From Acidimicrobiia bacterium (GTDB lineage Bacteria > Actinomycetota > Acidimicrobiia > Acidimicrobiales > Poriferisodalaceae): a DNA stretch of 64,000 bases. Position 1 is the first letter of the stretch. Every line of letters starts with the position of its first letter. The translations under genes and the position numbers were made by a program. Shown piece by piece: positions 36,401 through 43,200 of the stretch. The stretch lies in contig JAJEEO010000007.1 of NCBI GenBank assembly GCA_022820925.1, forward strand, positions 1-64,000, written 5' to 3'. The notes under the pieces are model-generated. The model made no database searches and had not been told where the DNA came from. It saw only the letters and a program-made list of their open reading frames with translations.

Positions 36401-36797
36401 GGGTCTGCTCACGAATGGTGCGGTGCCCAACAGCGACCTGTGGGACGAACTCTTCGACGCTGCGGTGGATCAGAGCTCGGGCGCCGACGGGGCGATCGTG
36501 CCTTACTGGGTCTTCAACGACGGCCCGGCGAAGATCCAGCGCCACGTGCCTGTGCTGCCGTTCAGCCGAGACGCAGCAGCCGTCTCGCAGCTGCGCAAAG
36601 CCCTTGCGGCGTACCGCCTCGCATTCGGCCAACCTCGCCAAGAAGAGCTGGTCGAGTTCCTCGGCGCCGGCCGATCCGACGAACAACTGCTCGAGCTCGC
36701 TGCTCGCCTGCGAATCGACCTCTCCCCACCCGCTACGGCGGCTGCCACAGTCAACCGGTCCTGGAGTTCGACGTCGAGCGCCGATGACTCAAATTAA
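33447..36797 (+). CDS. SF2 DEAD/SNF2-like helicase/translocase
   Basis: A 1,116-residue ATP-dependent DNA or RNA translocase. Near the N-terminus FQQRTARWTFQRMF leads into the Q-motif-like entry and Walker A (ADEVGLGKTH). Motif II is LVVLDEFQRFKDLL (DEFQ), motif III LLLSATPYRMY (SAT). The C-terminal RecA domain has TSTSVGQEGLDFHLWCHAVV and the arginine-finger motif QREGRVHRYKGH. Between the lobes lie about 500 residues of unassigned sequence. The size and motif pattern resemble large helicases of DISARM-like and related systems, but the gene set is not canonical DISARM (no DUF1998 or methylase seen). ATG 33447 overlaps the PLD stop (ATGA). Confidence 0.9.
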   Translation: MTGNHVDVEAVLGDLKDFQQRTARWTFQRMFDKHDPAYRFLVADEVGLGKTHIAKGVIAQVIEHLGSIGDTRHDIVYVCSNAAIARQNLRKLVPKGIEPLEDVGRLAMLPLTALNEGNSRQPGINLIAITPGTSLKFGRSTGQFRERCLAYTFLREHWGAEVMTAPARRIFWEGITAGDPDGRLRSWERWYRPKITGSLEAFAAELAEVDKSRRRHGKPALRTLFDRLVDGLKWKRTFPDELWDDRRVLIGEVRRILAIVGIAALEPDLVVLDEFQRFKDLLRPDPDNFAAELAHRLFDYKDSVTGRLTRTLLLSATPYRMYTTADEIDSDHYADFLDTCRFLIQSEERVDRLRQRFAGLRSALTSAESLPSAEAICTDISSDLRKVMSRTERLAATPSRDGMLAEHEAQVTVAPDDLRAYLRIGNLAETVEHHEPTEYWKSGPYLVNFMEQYKLKEAVRQAAADGRLADEDRLDPGPGLLSWEDVEAYRRIDPQNGRLRWLLEDLERHRAFEMLWVPPSLRYYDTDSVYESPEADGFTKRLIFSGWAVVPKVVSSLVSLEAERHAFAGRDHNYTAEYHRRGGSRLDYRTSERAARMARVGEARGARRAATMTAFLLVWPSPSLAELGDPKRLATNGRRHVSELLAEVEARVTDAVAPLVRSAPTDGVVDRRWYWAAPLFLDSERHPSATNLLLASNGAQHWEGEEPGRVFTAHLDEAREMVRYGRSALGRPPDDLAEVLAELAVGGPAQCALRAVGSTVGLPMSHESTVSNAAWIAEAFRRFFNAPEITGVIVGGRSGDADGEAGVERYWRDVVRHSIDGNLQAVLDEHCHVLRDWLGHLSLGDDDQRTAAADDIGYKVEEALDLRTSLFRVDIPRRASNGQEFVLDEHRLRTRFAVAFGNQTLDEGGEARIEAVSRAFNSPFWPFVLTSTSVGQEGLDFHLWCHAVVHWNLPTNPVDLEQREGRVHRYKGHAVRRNLAATLGPGLLTNGAVPNSDLWDELFDAAVDQSSGADGAIVPYWVFNDGPAKIQRHVPVLPFSRDAAAVSQLRKALAAYRLAFGQPRQEELVEFLGAGRSDEQLLELAARLRIDLSPPATAAATVNRSWSSTSSADDSN

Positions 36798-36871
36798 TTG
36801 GCGATGGAGCTCATTGTCCGTTGTGTTAGGACATGGCGTGGTCGGTGCCGGTCTGGACGCTGGGAGGCAGG

Positions 36872-37129
36872 ATGCGATTCGAGGGCGCTGTCATCAAGGA
36901 GCAGGGCGTCACGTTCGGCATTTTGGTCGTGAAACGACATGTCTTGAACAACGCGGCAGAGCGCGATTCAGTCCAAGCACAAGCGTCGAGGCTGTTTGGC
37001 GGCATACCAACGGTGCTGATGGCTCAGGACCATCAAGGTGTGCCGGAGTACTACGGGCGGCGCGACATCGTGAACTTCATGGCGAACGTCCCGCTGGAGG
37101 CCGTCCCGTGGAAGGAATACACGATCTGA
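36872..37129 (+). CDS. small conserved hypothetical protein
   Basis: An 85-residue protein starting MRFEGAVIKEQGVTFGILVV, with RLFGGIPTVLMAQDHQGVPE and ending VPLEAVPWKEYTI. I recognise this as a widespread short family of unknown function whose C-terminal PWKEYTI is highly conserved. GGGAGGCAGG precedes ATG 36872. It follows the helicase by 75 bases on the same strand; whether it is part of that system or a chance neighbour is open. Confidence 0.7.
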   Translation: MRFEGAVIKEQGVTFGILVVKRHVLNNAAERDSVQAQASRLFGGIPTVLMAQDHQGVPEYYGRRDIVNFMANVPLEAVPWKEYTI

Positions 37130-37346
37130 GGGACTGACCTACCTGCTTACCCGGGTGGTTCTGATCGCCATAATCTCATGCCGCATCCTGCACTTGGCAC
37201 ACCAGCAGTGAGGACGGTGTGCCGATTCGACGGGGTAGTGACAGGAGTGCCTGATTCGGGTCGATGTGACTTGTCCCGGGCGTGGACGGGTCAGCCCACC
37301 TCGTCCATGCGGGCGGCGCGGATGCGTAACACACTTGGTTACACTT

Positions 37347-38198
37347 TTGGTTATCGCAGACCGTCGCGCCGGTAGCACGCCGCCGTTCCGGAACCCGCCG
37401 CTCGTCCTGACCGTGCTGGAGATTCGGTACCCCGAAATTGCGGGGGGTCTCACCGATGCTGCCGTGTCGGCGATGAAGGAGGCCGTGCGCGAAAGCTTGC
37501 CGGTCATGGCGCCGCAGGTTGAGCACCAGATCGGTATGCCCATCGATGTGGCAATGCCGCCGCAGGTGGAGCAGCGCTCGTCGCCCAGGTTCTGTGCCCG
37601 TGACCAGGCGACCGCATTGGTCGTGAGGCGCGATGCACTGGTCTTGGAGACCACCGTCTACGGGGGGTGGGTTGAGCACTTTCGGCCGCTGGCGAAGCAG
37701 GCCATCGAGGCATTGGAGCGCATCTGCGCGCCTGACGGCGTACAGCGGATCGGCCTGCGGTACATCGACGAGATTCGGGTGCCGGGCACAGGCGGGGGGC
37801 CCGACGGCTGGGATGGCTACATCAACCCGCACCTACTAGCAGCGGCCGCCGAGGACTTGAGGCCAGACGGGATGAACCCGACGACATGGCAGGGCCTCAT
37901 CCAGTACCAGACAGACGCTTCGTACGCGCTGAACGTGCGCTACGGACCGCAAGACGGCTACGCCGTGGACCCGCAGGGGTCGACCCGCCGCAAGTCGGTG
38001 GCGCCCGCTGGGCCGTATTTCCTGCTCGACTCCGACGCGTTCTGGAGCGACGACGACGAGATACCCGAGTTCGCGGCGGCTGGCATCCTCGAACGCTGCG
38101 ATCGGGTGCATCAAGCGGCGAGCGACTTCTTCAAGATCGCCGTCACCGACAAACTACGCACAGAAGTGTTCGATCAGCACACAGGGGACCTGACATGA
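37347..38198 (+). CDS. TIGR04255-family protein
   Basis: A protein of about 283 residues matching the TIGR04255 family (sporadic, function unknown) by its start FRNPPLVLTVLEIRYPEIAG, the middle ERICAPDGVQRIGLRYIDEI and the LDSDAFWS segment. The start is uncertain: no Shine-Dalgarno is visible. TTG 37347 lies just before homology begins, and a GTG at 37266 is also in frame. The direct repeat TTGGTTACACT / TTGGTTATCGC (37335-37357) may be part of a promoter. Its end overlaps the HTH gene (ATGA). Confidence 0.7.
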   Translation: MVIADRRAGSTPPFRNPPLVLTVLEIRYPEIAGGLTDAAVSAMKEAVRESLPVMAPQVEHQIGMPIDVAMPPQVEQRSSPRFCARDQATALVVRRDALVLETTVYGGWVEHFRPLAKQAIEALERICAPDGVQRIGLRYIDEIRVPGTGGGPDGWDGYINPHLLAAAAEDLRPDGMNPTTWQGLIQYQTDASYALNVRYGPQDGYAVDPQGSTRRKSVAPAGPYFLLDSDAFWSDDDEIPEFAAAGILERCDRVHQAASDFFKIAVTDKLRTEVFDQHTGDLT

Positions 38199-38863
38199 GC
38201 ACCGCCCACCGCATTGATGATGTGCCCACCGGGGCGTCAGTCGGCCACACGCCGCCCCGCCTGGATCGGACCAGAACGATTCAGGACTTCGTGGACGACG
38301 TCGGCTTCTTGCGCAACCGCAGCGAGCTGTTAGTCCACGACTCTCGAGACCTTCACGAGTCCATCGGGCAACTGCATTCGGACAGCCTCGATGAAGAACT
38401 GCGCTCGCTGACCGTGCGTCACGCCCGGGAACAACTGCCGACGCTGCTCGAACAGCTGAGCACGCTCGGGTTCTCATGGAGGGACATCGCCAAGCTCGCC
38501 GGAGTGTCGGTTCCTGCGGTGCGCAAGTGGCGGCAAGGCGAGTCAGCCACCGGTGACAACCGGCAGCGCGTCGCCCGGGTCGTCGCACTCTGCGAGATAG
38601 CGGCACAGCGCTACCACATCGCCGATGTCGCCGGATGGCTCGAAACGCCGCTCCATCCCGATGCGCCGCTCAACGGACTCGACTTGATGGCGTCTGAGCG
38701 GTTCGATCTCGTTCTCGCATTGGCGCACGAGCAATCCGGCGACCCCGAGCGGGTCCTGGACGAGTTCGAACCCGACTGGCGCGCCCGGTATCGCTCCGAT
38801 GTGGAGGTGTTCACCGCTCCAGACGGTCTGCCGGCCTTGCGACTCACCAGTCCCGACAGCTAG
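38195..38863 (+). CDS. HTH protein, Xre/MbcA/ParS-like
   Basis: A 222-residue DNA-binding protein. The helix-turn-helix is at about residues 92-112 (FSWRDIAKLAGVSVPAVRKW). The C-terminal part (VAGWLETPLHPDAPLNGLDL, then LVLALAHEQSGDPERVLDEF) resembles the DUF2384-type domain of Xre/MbcA/ParS antitoxins. It overlaps the TIGR04255 gene and is followed after ten bases by an unknown gene, so the three form one operon. Usual RES-type toxin partners are absent, so the pairing here may be non-standard. Confidence 0.75.
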   Translation: MSTAHRIDDVPTGASVGHTPPRLDRTRTIQDFVDDVGFLRNRSELLVHDSRDLHESIGQLHSDSLDEELRSLTVRHAREQLPTLLEQLSTLGFSWRDIAKLAGVSVPAVRKWRQGESATGDNRQRVARVVALCEIAAQRYHIADVAGWLETPLHPDAPLNGLDLMASERFDLVLALAHEQSGDPERVLDEFEPDWRARYRSDVEVFTAPDGLPALRLTSPDS

Positions 38864-38873
38864 GCCGCCTCGC

Positions 38874-39563
38874 TTGTCAGCTGAAGCGCTCGAAGCCCCT
38901 GGCTCACCGTCGGACCTGTACATCGCGTCCTCGCCAGCGGAAGTGGAGCATGCACGCCCATTCATGACCGGTGACGTGTTTGCCGGGATCGCCATTCCCG
39001 GGCTGCCGCCCGAATCCGAGGGCCTCGGCATTGTGCTGACCCACCCCTGCTCGATGCGAGCGGACGGTGTCCAACTGATTCCGAGGCTGCATGTTGCGCG
39101 TGTCGCCGCCAGCCAGCAGATCCCGCCGAGGAAATGGCAAGACGGGCACTTCAAGGTGATGCCGCTGCCCGAGCTCGACGGCGGCCACTACGCGGCCCGT
39201 TTTGAGCAGATGGGCCTTGTGGCATCGGCGTCGTTGTTGCCCGAGAAGCGCATCGCCTGTCTGTCGCCCTACGGCATCCACCTGCTGCAGCAGCGCTTCA
39301 TCTGGTACCTCACGCGATTTCTCGTGCCTACTCATCGGCTCGCCGAAGCCACCGCGTCAGTCTTCGAGGAAGCCGAGCTGGAAGAAGAGTGGGTGACCCG
39401 GGCGATCCAGGGCGGAGCCGTGCGAGATGCATCGACAGCGGCGTTCCACGAATGGGTCCGATCCCCGGATGAATCCGGCACCTCGCCGCAGGAGCAACTC
39501 GCCGATCCGCAGCGACGTGCCGGGGTTCGCCGAGCAATGAGGCACCACCTCGCGCACGGTTGA
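38874..39563 (+). CDS. hypothetical protein, third gene of the TIGR04255 operon
   Basis: About 229 residues from TTG 38874; no family recognised. It includes GDVFAGIAIPGLPPESEGLG, IVLTHPCSMRADGVQLIPR, and a helical C-terminal half with acidic EEAELEEEW. The conserved-looking THPCS and RFIWYLTRFLVPTH segments suggest a real folded protein. It lies ten bases after the HTH gene. The position of the start is uncertain because no clear ribosome site is seen. Function cannot be stated. Confidence 0.6.
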   Translation: MSAEALEAPGSPSDLYIASSPAEVEHARPFMTGDVFAGIAIPGLPPESEGLGIVLTHPCSMRADGVQLIPRLHVARVAASQQIPPRKWQDGHFKVMPLPELDGGHYAARFEQMGLVASASLLPEKRIACLSPYGIHLLQQRFIWYLTRFLVPTHRLAEATASVFEEAELEEEWVTRAIQGGAVRDASTAAFHEWVRSPDESGTSPQEQLADPQRRAGVRRAMRHHLAHG

Positions 39564-39826
39564 CACCCAAGCAAGCCGAGAGTGAGGCCTCAGCTTCGGG
39601 GCAGTCGTGCTCGCCCGCAGTGACTCCGCGATGGGACTCATCCGTTCGTCCGTACCGCTGCAGACCCTCGTCCCCAGGGCCAAGGTCAGCCGGCGCGTAC
39701 GGGTTGCAGTGTTTGCCTGTCGTCGTCGGTGCCTGCGAAAAGTGTGCGGGTACTACTGGGTCTCGTTGGTATCCGCGTCCAGCGGCTCTCTCTATGCACA
39801 CAATCGGCAGGGCGAAGGAGATGACG

Positions 39827-40096
39827 ATGTCCAACTCAGCGCCGATGATCTGCAAGACCCGTGGATGCGTCAACGTGGCCGGCATCGATCACCACGGTCA
39901 CCAGTACGACTACTGCGGTGTCTGTTCGCGGCTGTACTGGATGGAGCAGAAACTCAACGACGTAGTCGGAATGCTCGTCACCAGTACCAACAGCGGACCC
40001 CGCAACCTCGACACGGTCGATGCTGAACTCAATGAAGTTCAGCTTGCGGCGCTCGCTCGGCTCGATGCCCGCCGACATGAAGCGACTCGTGCCTGA
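39827..40096 (+). CDS. small four-cysteine (zinc-ribbon-like) protein
   Basis: An 89-residue protein beginning MSNSAPMICKTRGCVNVAGI. Two cysteine pairs, CKTRGC and YCGVC, are separated by a His-containing loop (DHHGHQYDY), suggesting one zinc site. The rest is helical and charged. GAAGGAG lies before ATG 39827; the ATG at 39821 is too close to that site. It is convergent with the membrane-protein gene at 40160. Function unknown. Confidence 0.6.
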   Translation: MSNSAPMICKTRGCVNVAGIDHHGHQYDYCGVCSRLYWMEQKLNDVVGMLVTSTNSGPRNLDTVDAELNEVQLAALARLDARRHEATRA

Positions 40097-40159
40097 ATGC
40101 CCTCCGATTGCGGCTAGTCCGACATCAGCCGGTTCCGTGCACGCTCGGTGATTGAGGAC

Positions 40160-40654
40160 TCACCGGTAGCGCCGTCGGCGGTTTCGGTGCGACGATCGTC
40201 TGCGACTTCGGCTTCGCTTTGACCGGCGCCGCTGTCGTGACCCGCTGCGAAGTCGGATGCGATTGTCGGATTCGTCGTCAGAAGCGCTCAGGAAGGCAAC
40301 AACGGCGGCAACCAGCAAGCTCACGATAAATGCGAGGCAGAGCGCAGCTGACACGACGAGCACAGCGGCGTTCAATGCGGTCCAGTCTCCGCTCCGCCAT
40401 CTCAGTTCGCGGCCCGAAAGCCACGCTGATGCGAGCACTGCCAGCATGGCGACGAAGTTGACCAGGGTGTAAGTGGGCCATGCGAGCCAGGCCTTCGTGG
40501 TCGCCAGCCATCCATCCGTCGCGGTCAAGATTGCTGCGTAGGCGCACGATGCGGCGCAGAGCGCGGCAGCGATCATCGCCGCGGGATTTGGCCACCGGCG
40601 ACGATGGGCGGGTCCGCCACCGTCAAACGGGAACGGGTGCAGGTCGGTAGTCAT
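40160..40654 (-). CDS. small multi-pass membrane protein of the Ubl operon
   Basis: A 164-residue protein with about four hydrophobic segments (for example AAMIAAALCAASCAYAAILT and NAAVLVVSAALCLAFIVSLL) and an extremely Arg/Ser-rich C-terminus (RSRRRSSHRNRRRRYR). The ATG at 40654 overlaps the JAB-E1 stop by four bases, so it is the last gene of the ubiquitin-like operon. It may be the membrane effector or a target of modification; no family is recognised. Confidence 0.7.
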   Translation of the reverse strand: MTTDLHPFPFDGGGPAHRRRWPNPAAMIAAALCAASCAYAAILTATDGWLATTKAWLAWPTYTLVNFVAMLAVLASAWLSGRELRWRSGDWTALNAAVLVVSAALCLAFIVSLLVAAVVAFLSASDDESDNRIRLRSGSRQRRRSKRSRSRRRSSHRNRRRRYR

Positions 40655-42069
40655 CGGCTGACCGGTTCTCGGGTGGGCAGCGGTTCGAGCGGGCCGGCGG
40701 CCAGGTATTCGGCGCACTGGCGGCAGCCAAGGTCGGTATCGGTCTTCTGGCGAGCGAAGTACCCGTCGAGCGGGTGGTGCCTGATCCATTCCGCTTGCGC
40801 GTCATGTTCAGTAAGCCCCACAGTGGTGAGCAGGTAATCGTTCACTGCGTGTGCTGCGGCGACGGCGTTCAGCGTGATGACGCTCGGGGCGGCGACTTCC
40901 TCGATGTAGGTCTGTGCTGCTCGTTGCTCGGGCGTAGCGTTTTCCTCAGCGAGTCGGCTGTGGTCGATGAGATCGTTGCACCACAGACATGACTGTCCGG
41001 GAACGAGGTGGCGGACTACGGAGAACACGTCAAGCACCGTGCCCGTGGAGCCATCGGATTCGACCTTGGTGCCTGCCTGCCACACGGGAATCAGGTAGCG
41101 GTGGCAGATGGAGTTGACGACATGGCGTGCGCGCATCGTGTCAGCGGCGAGGAAGATCGCGTCGCAGTCCGTGAGGCACTCGGCGGCCACGGGGTCATCG
41201 ACATCAGCGTCAATTGCGTCGAACCGGATTCCGGGCCGGGCCTCTCGGGCGACTCGCTCAGCGATGCGCACTTTGAGCGTCGGCTTCCAGCCGAGGCGGC
41301 GTGCGAACTGGGCGGGGAGCCATCGAGGTTGCCAGTCGGTGGTTCGGGCGCCGACGAGTCGCGACGAGTTCGACTCCTCGATGCGATCGTCATCGATGAC
41401 TACGAGATGGCCGACCCCGAGACGGGCCAGGTATTCGTTGATGAGCGATCCGACGCCGCCAGCACCGACGATGCCGACCTTCTGGCTGGCGAGGACCTCC
41501 TGTCCGCGATCGCCGAAGAGGCGCACTTGGCGGTCGTAGCGGGCGTCCGCCGATGCGTGGCGGTGAGGTGCCGGGTACAGCACCTGCGGGGTGCGGCTGG
41601 TGACCACCGCATGGTCGAGTTCGATCTGGCATTCATCGGAGAGCCAGATGTCGCCGGCTACCGCGCTGCCGGCGAATACCAGGGCTCCGGCGGGTGGTCC
41701 GTCGAGAATGTCAAGGAGCGCCGGGTACCCACGGCGGTGCGAGGCCATGTCATCGCTCGAGAACGCAACGCGGTCAGTACCGGGGTGGTTGTGGACGGCG
41801 AGGTAGGCGAGACCTTCTTCGGCGCAGATCCGCACGCAGCGCAGGACGAACTCTGGGGTGAGCATTCGGTACCCGCGTTCACCAGGCACATAGTCGGTCC
41901 CGTCCTGCGCCAGGAACAACCGGCGCCCGAGCAGCCGCAGTTCGCCTCCGACCTCGAACGCTGATGCGCCAATGACCGCGCCGTGCTCATCTGCATCGGC
42001 ACGGAAGAGATGCGCACGGAGTTCGTCCATCAGCGCAGCAGGCAAGCGCAAGCGGGCAGTACTGCTCAT
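40651..42069 (-). CDS. JAB (JAMM) isopeptidase - E1/ThiF fusion
   Basis: A 472-residue bifunctional protein of a ubiquitin-like (Ubl) system. The N-terminal JAB domain has the metal-binding motif HNHPGTDRVAFSSDD (HxHP-x7-SxxD) with an upstream Glu in DEHGAVIG. The C-terminal E1/ThiF domain begins RYDRQVRLFG, has the nucleotide loop GIVGAGGVGS, an acidic IDDDRIEESNSSR segment and two zinc-type pairs, CLWC and CRQC. It should adenylate the Ubl C-terminus and process or remove Ubl. ATG 42069 overlaps the E2-like stop (ATGA); an in-frame ATG at 42084 is possible. Fusion of activating and deconjugating enzymes is known in predicted bacterial Ubl loci. Confidence 0.9.
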   Translation of the reverse strand: MSSTARLRLPAALMDELRAHLFRADADEHGAVIGASAFEVGGELRLLGRRLFLAQDGTDYVPGERGYRMLTPEFVLRCVRICAEEGLAYLAVHNHPGTDRVAFSSDDMASHRRGYPALLDILDGPPAGALVFAGSAVAGDIWLSDECQIELDHAVVTSRTPQVLYPAPHRHASADARYDRQVRLFGDRGQEVLASQKVGIVGAGGVGSLINEYLARLGVGHLVVIDDDRIEESNSSRLVGARTTDWQPRWLPAQFARRLGWKPTLKVRIAERVAREARPGIRFDAIDADVDDPVAAECLTDCDAIFLAADTMRARHVVNSICHRYLIPVWQAGTKVESDGSTGTVLDVFSVVRHLVPGQSCLWCNDLIDHSRLAEENATPEQRAAQTYIEEVAAPSVITLNAVAAAHAVNDYLLTTVGLTEHDAQAEWIRHHPLDGYFARQKTDTDLGCRQCAEYLAAGPLEPLPTREPVSR

Positions 42070-42446
42070 TGCGTGTGTAGCCATGCGATGACCTTGAGGA
42101 CCTTTCGTGCGGCCGTGTCAAACTCTGCCGTTCGGTGATTGCTGCGCCGTGAGAGTTGGAGTGCCGGATCCTCCCGGAACGTCGTCGCCGCGAAGCCCTC
42201 GCCGTGTCCGCCGCCGTCGGCTCTGATGAGATCGGCCTTCACAAACAGCGGATACACGTCGGCGTCCGGGTAGTTGTGACCGATCTGGAACTTCAGCCAC
42301 GTCTCGTCTTGGGTATACGCAGGGCCAGGATCAATCGAGTCCACGGTGACGAATGCGCCGCCGCTGCCGTCGTCCTCGTCGACGACGGTGGCCTCGGGAA
42401 ACGTCGCACGCAGTTCGGCGACAGCCTCCTGGACCTTGGGCTTCAT
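42066..42446 (-). CDS. E2-like protein of a bacterial Ubl system, cysteine-free
   Basis: A 126-residue protein between Ubl and E1, starting MKPKVQEAVAELRATFPEAT. The middle (DETWLKFQIGHNYPDADVYP, then LFVKADLI) follows the beta-sheet of the UBC/E2 fold as in the prokaryotic E2 family E, ending in a helix (ARKVLKVIAWLHTQ). The whole protein contains no cysteine, so it cannot form a classical E2-Ubl thioester; a His (GGGHGEGF) or a Ser/Thr lies where an active residue might be. It could use an oxyester, or act only structurally. It lies ten bases after the Ubl gene. Confidence 0.7.
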   Translation of the reverse strand: MKPKVQEAVAELRATFPEATVVDEDDGSGGAFVTVDSIDPGPAYTQDETWLKFQIGHNYPDADVYPLFVKADLIRADGGGHGEGFAATTFREDPALQLSRRSNHRTAEFDTAARKVLKVIAWLHTQ

Positions 42447-42456
42447 CAGCCGGCTT

Positions 42457-42735
42457 CTAGGAGTTGTCGTCGCCGGCGACAGCGAAGAACTTCAGGTCAG
42501 GGCGCAATGTCACGGACTCGTCGTCTTTGACCCGCACCTCCTTGCCGTCCTCGCCGATGACCGACAGATGGAAGTCGAGCTTGATCGACGCACCTTGATC
42601 GATCGCGGCCTGTTTGATCTGCAGGCCGGTCGCAGTCGGCCCGTCGACCTTGACGGGTTTGTTGTTGACCTCCACCGTGACGGGTCGCGGCTTGCCGCCG
42701 CCGTCGAGCTGCTGGCCTTCGTGCGATTGACTCAT
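42457..42735 (-). CDS. ubiquitin-like protein (multiubiquitin-type beta-grasp)
   Basis: A 92-residue beta-grasp protein, the presumed modifier. After a Gly/Gln/His-rich start, PVTVEVNNKPVKVDGPTATG, IKQAAIDQGASI and ESVTLRPDLKFFAVAGDDNS follow the multiubiquitin/DUF2604 pattern. The only C-terminal glycine is in AVAG, followed by DDNS, so removal of four residues would be needed to expose Gly; the JAB domain of the fused enzyme could do that. AAGGAGAG precedes ATG 42735. It is the first gene of the operon and divergent from the Xre/ImmA pair. Confidence 0.78.
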   Translation of the reverse strand: MSQSHEGQQLDGGGKPRPVTVEVNNKPVKVDGPTATGLQIKQAAIDQGASIKLDFHLSVIGEDGKEVRVKDDESVTLRPDLKFFAVAGDDNS

Positions 42736-42785
42736 CGTCTACTCTCCTTGGGCAGGTTGCGATATCGATGCTGAATTGCAGTCGA

Positions 42786-42822
42786 GCAATTGCATAATAG
42801 CGGTGCGATTGCTATTTAGCAA
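42786..42822. promoter_or_regulatory. operator array between the Ubl operon and the Xre gene
   Basis: GCAATTGC (42786-42793) is a perfect 8-base palindrome. TTGCTA-TT-TAGCAA (42809-42822) is a perfect 6+6 inverted repeat with a 2-base spacer, 16 bases before the Xre start. A further ATTGCA half-site lies at about 42775-42780. Repeated TTGCWA half-sites in a divergent promoter region are expected for a self-regulating Xre repressor that also controls the opposite operon. Confidence 0.6.
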
Positions 42823-42837
42823 CTAAGGGGACGGACC

Positions 42838-43197
42838 ATGGACGACAAGAGCGGCTGGTTCGACGGCGAGGGCTTCTATGAGGCCCTCGACGCGGCGAGG
42901 CAGGCGCAGAAGATGACCTGGAAGGAGGTGGCCGCTGCATCCGGCGTGAGCGCGTCCACCCTGACGCGGATGGCGCAAGGGCGCCGTCCTGATGTCGATG
43001 GCCTCGCCGCGCTCGCCGCGTGGTCCGGGCTTCGGGCCGATGACTACGTCCGGTCCGTCGACGACCGTCCCGACACCGAGCCCTTGGCCCTGATCGCTAC
43101 GCACCTGCGCGCAGACAAGAACCTCACGCCTGAGGCCGCCACCGCGCTCAACGAACTGATCAAGGCCACCTACGAACGACTGAGAACGGACGACTGA
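42838..43197 (+). CDS. Xre-family repressor (divergent from the Ubl operon)
   Basis: A 119-residue protein with a helix-turn-helix at about residues 20-60 (MTWKEVAAASGVSASTLTRM and GRRPDVDGLAALAAW) and a helical tail. AAGGGG precedes ATG 42838. Three bases after its stop begins an ImmA/IrrE-type protease gene. This repressor-protease pair resembles the CapH/CapP regulators that keep CBASS defence operons silent until the protease cleaves the repressor. It probably controls the Ubl operon in the same way. Confidence 0.85.
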   Translation: MDDKSGWFDGEGFYEALDAARQAQKMTWKEVAAASGVSASTLTRMAQGRRPDVDGLAALAAWSGLRADDYVRSVDDRPDTEPLALIATHLRADKNLTPEAATALNELIKATYERLRTDD

Positions 43198-43200
43198 AGC

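Noticed and set aside
30377-36797. Calling the operon canonical DISARM
   Set aside because: Helicase and PLD parts are present, but no DUF1998 protein or DNA methylase was found, and DUF6361 is not a DISARM component.
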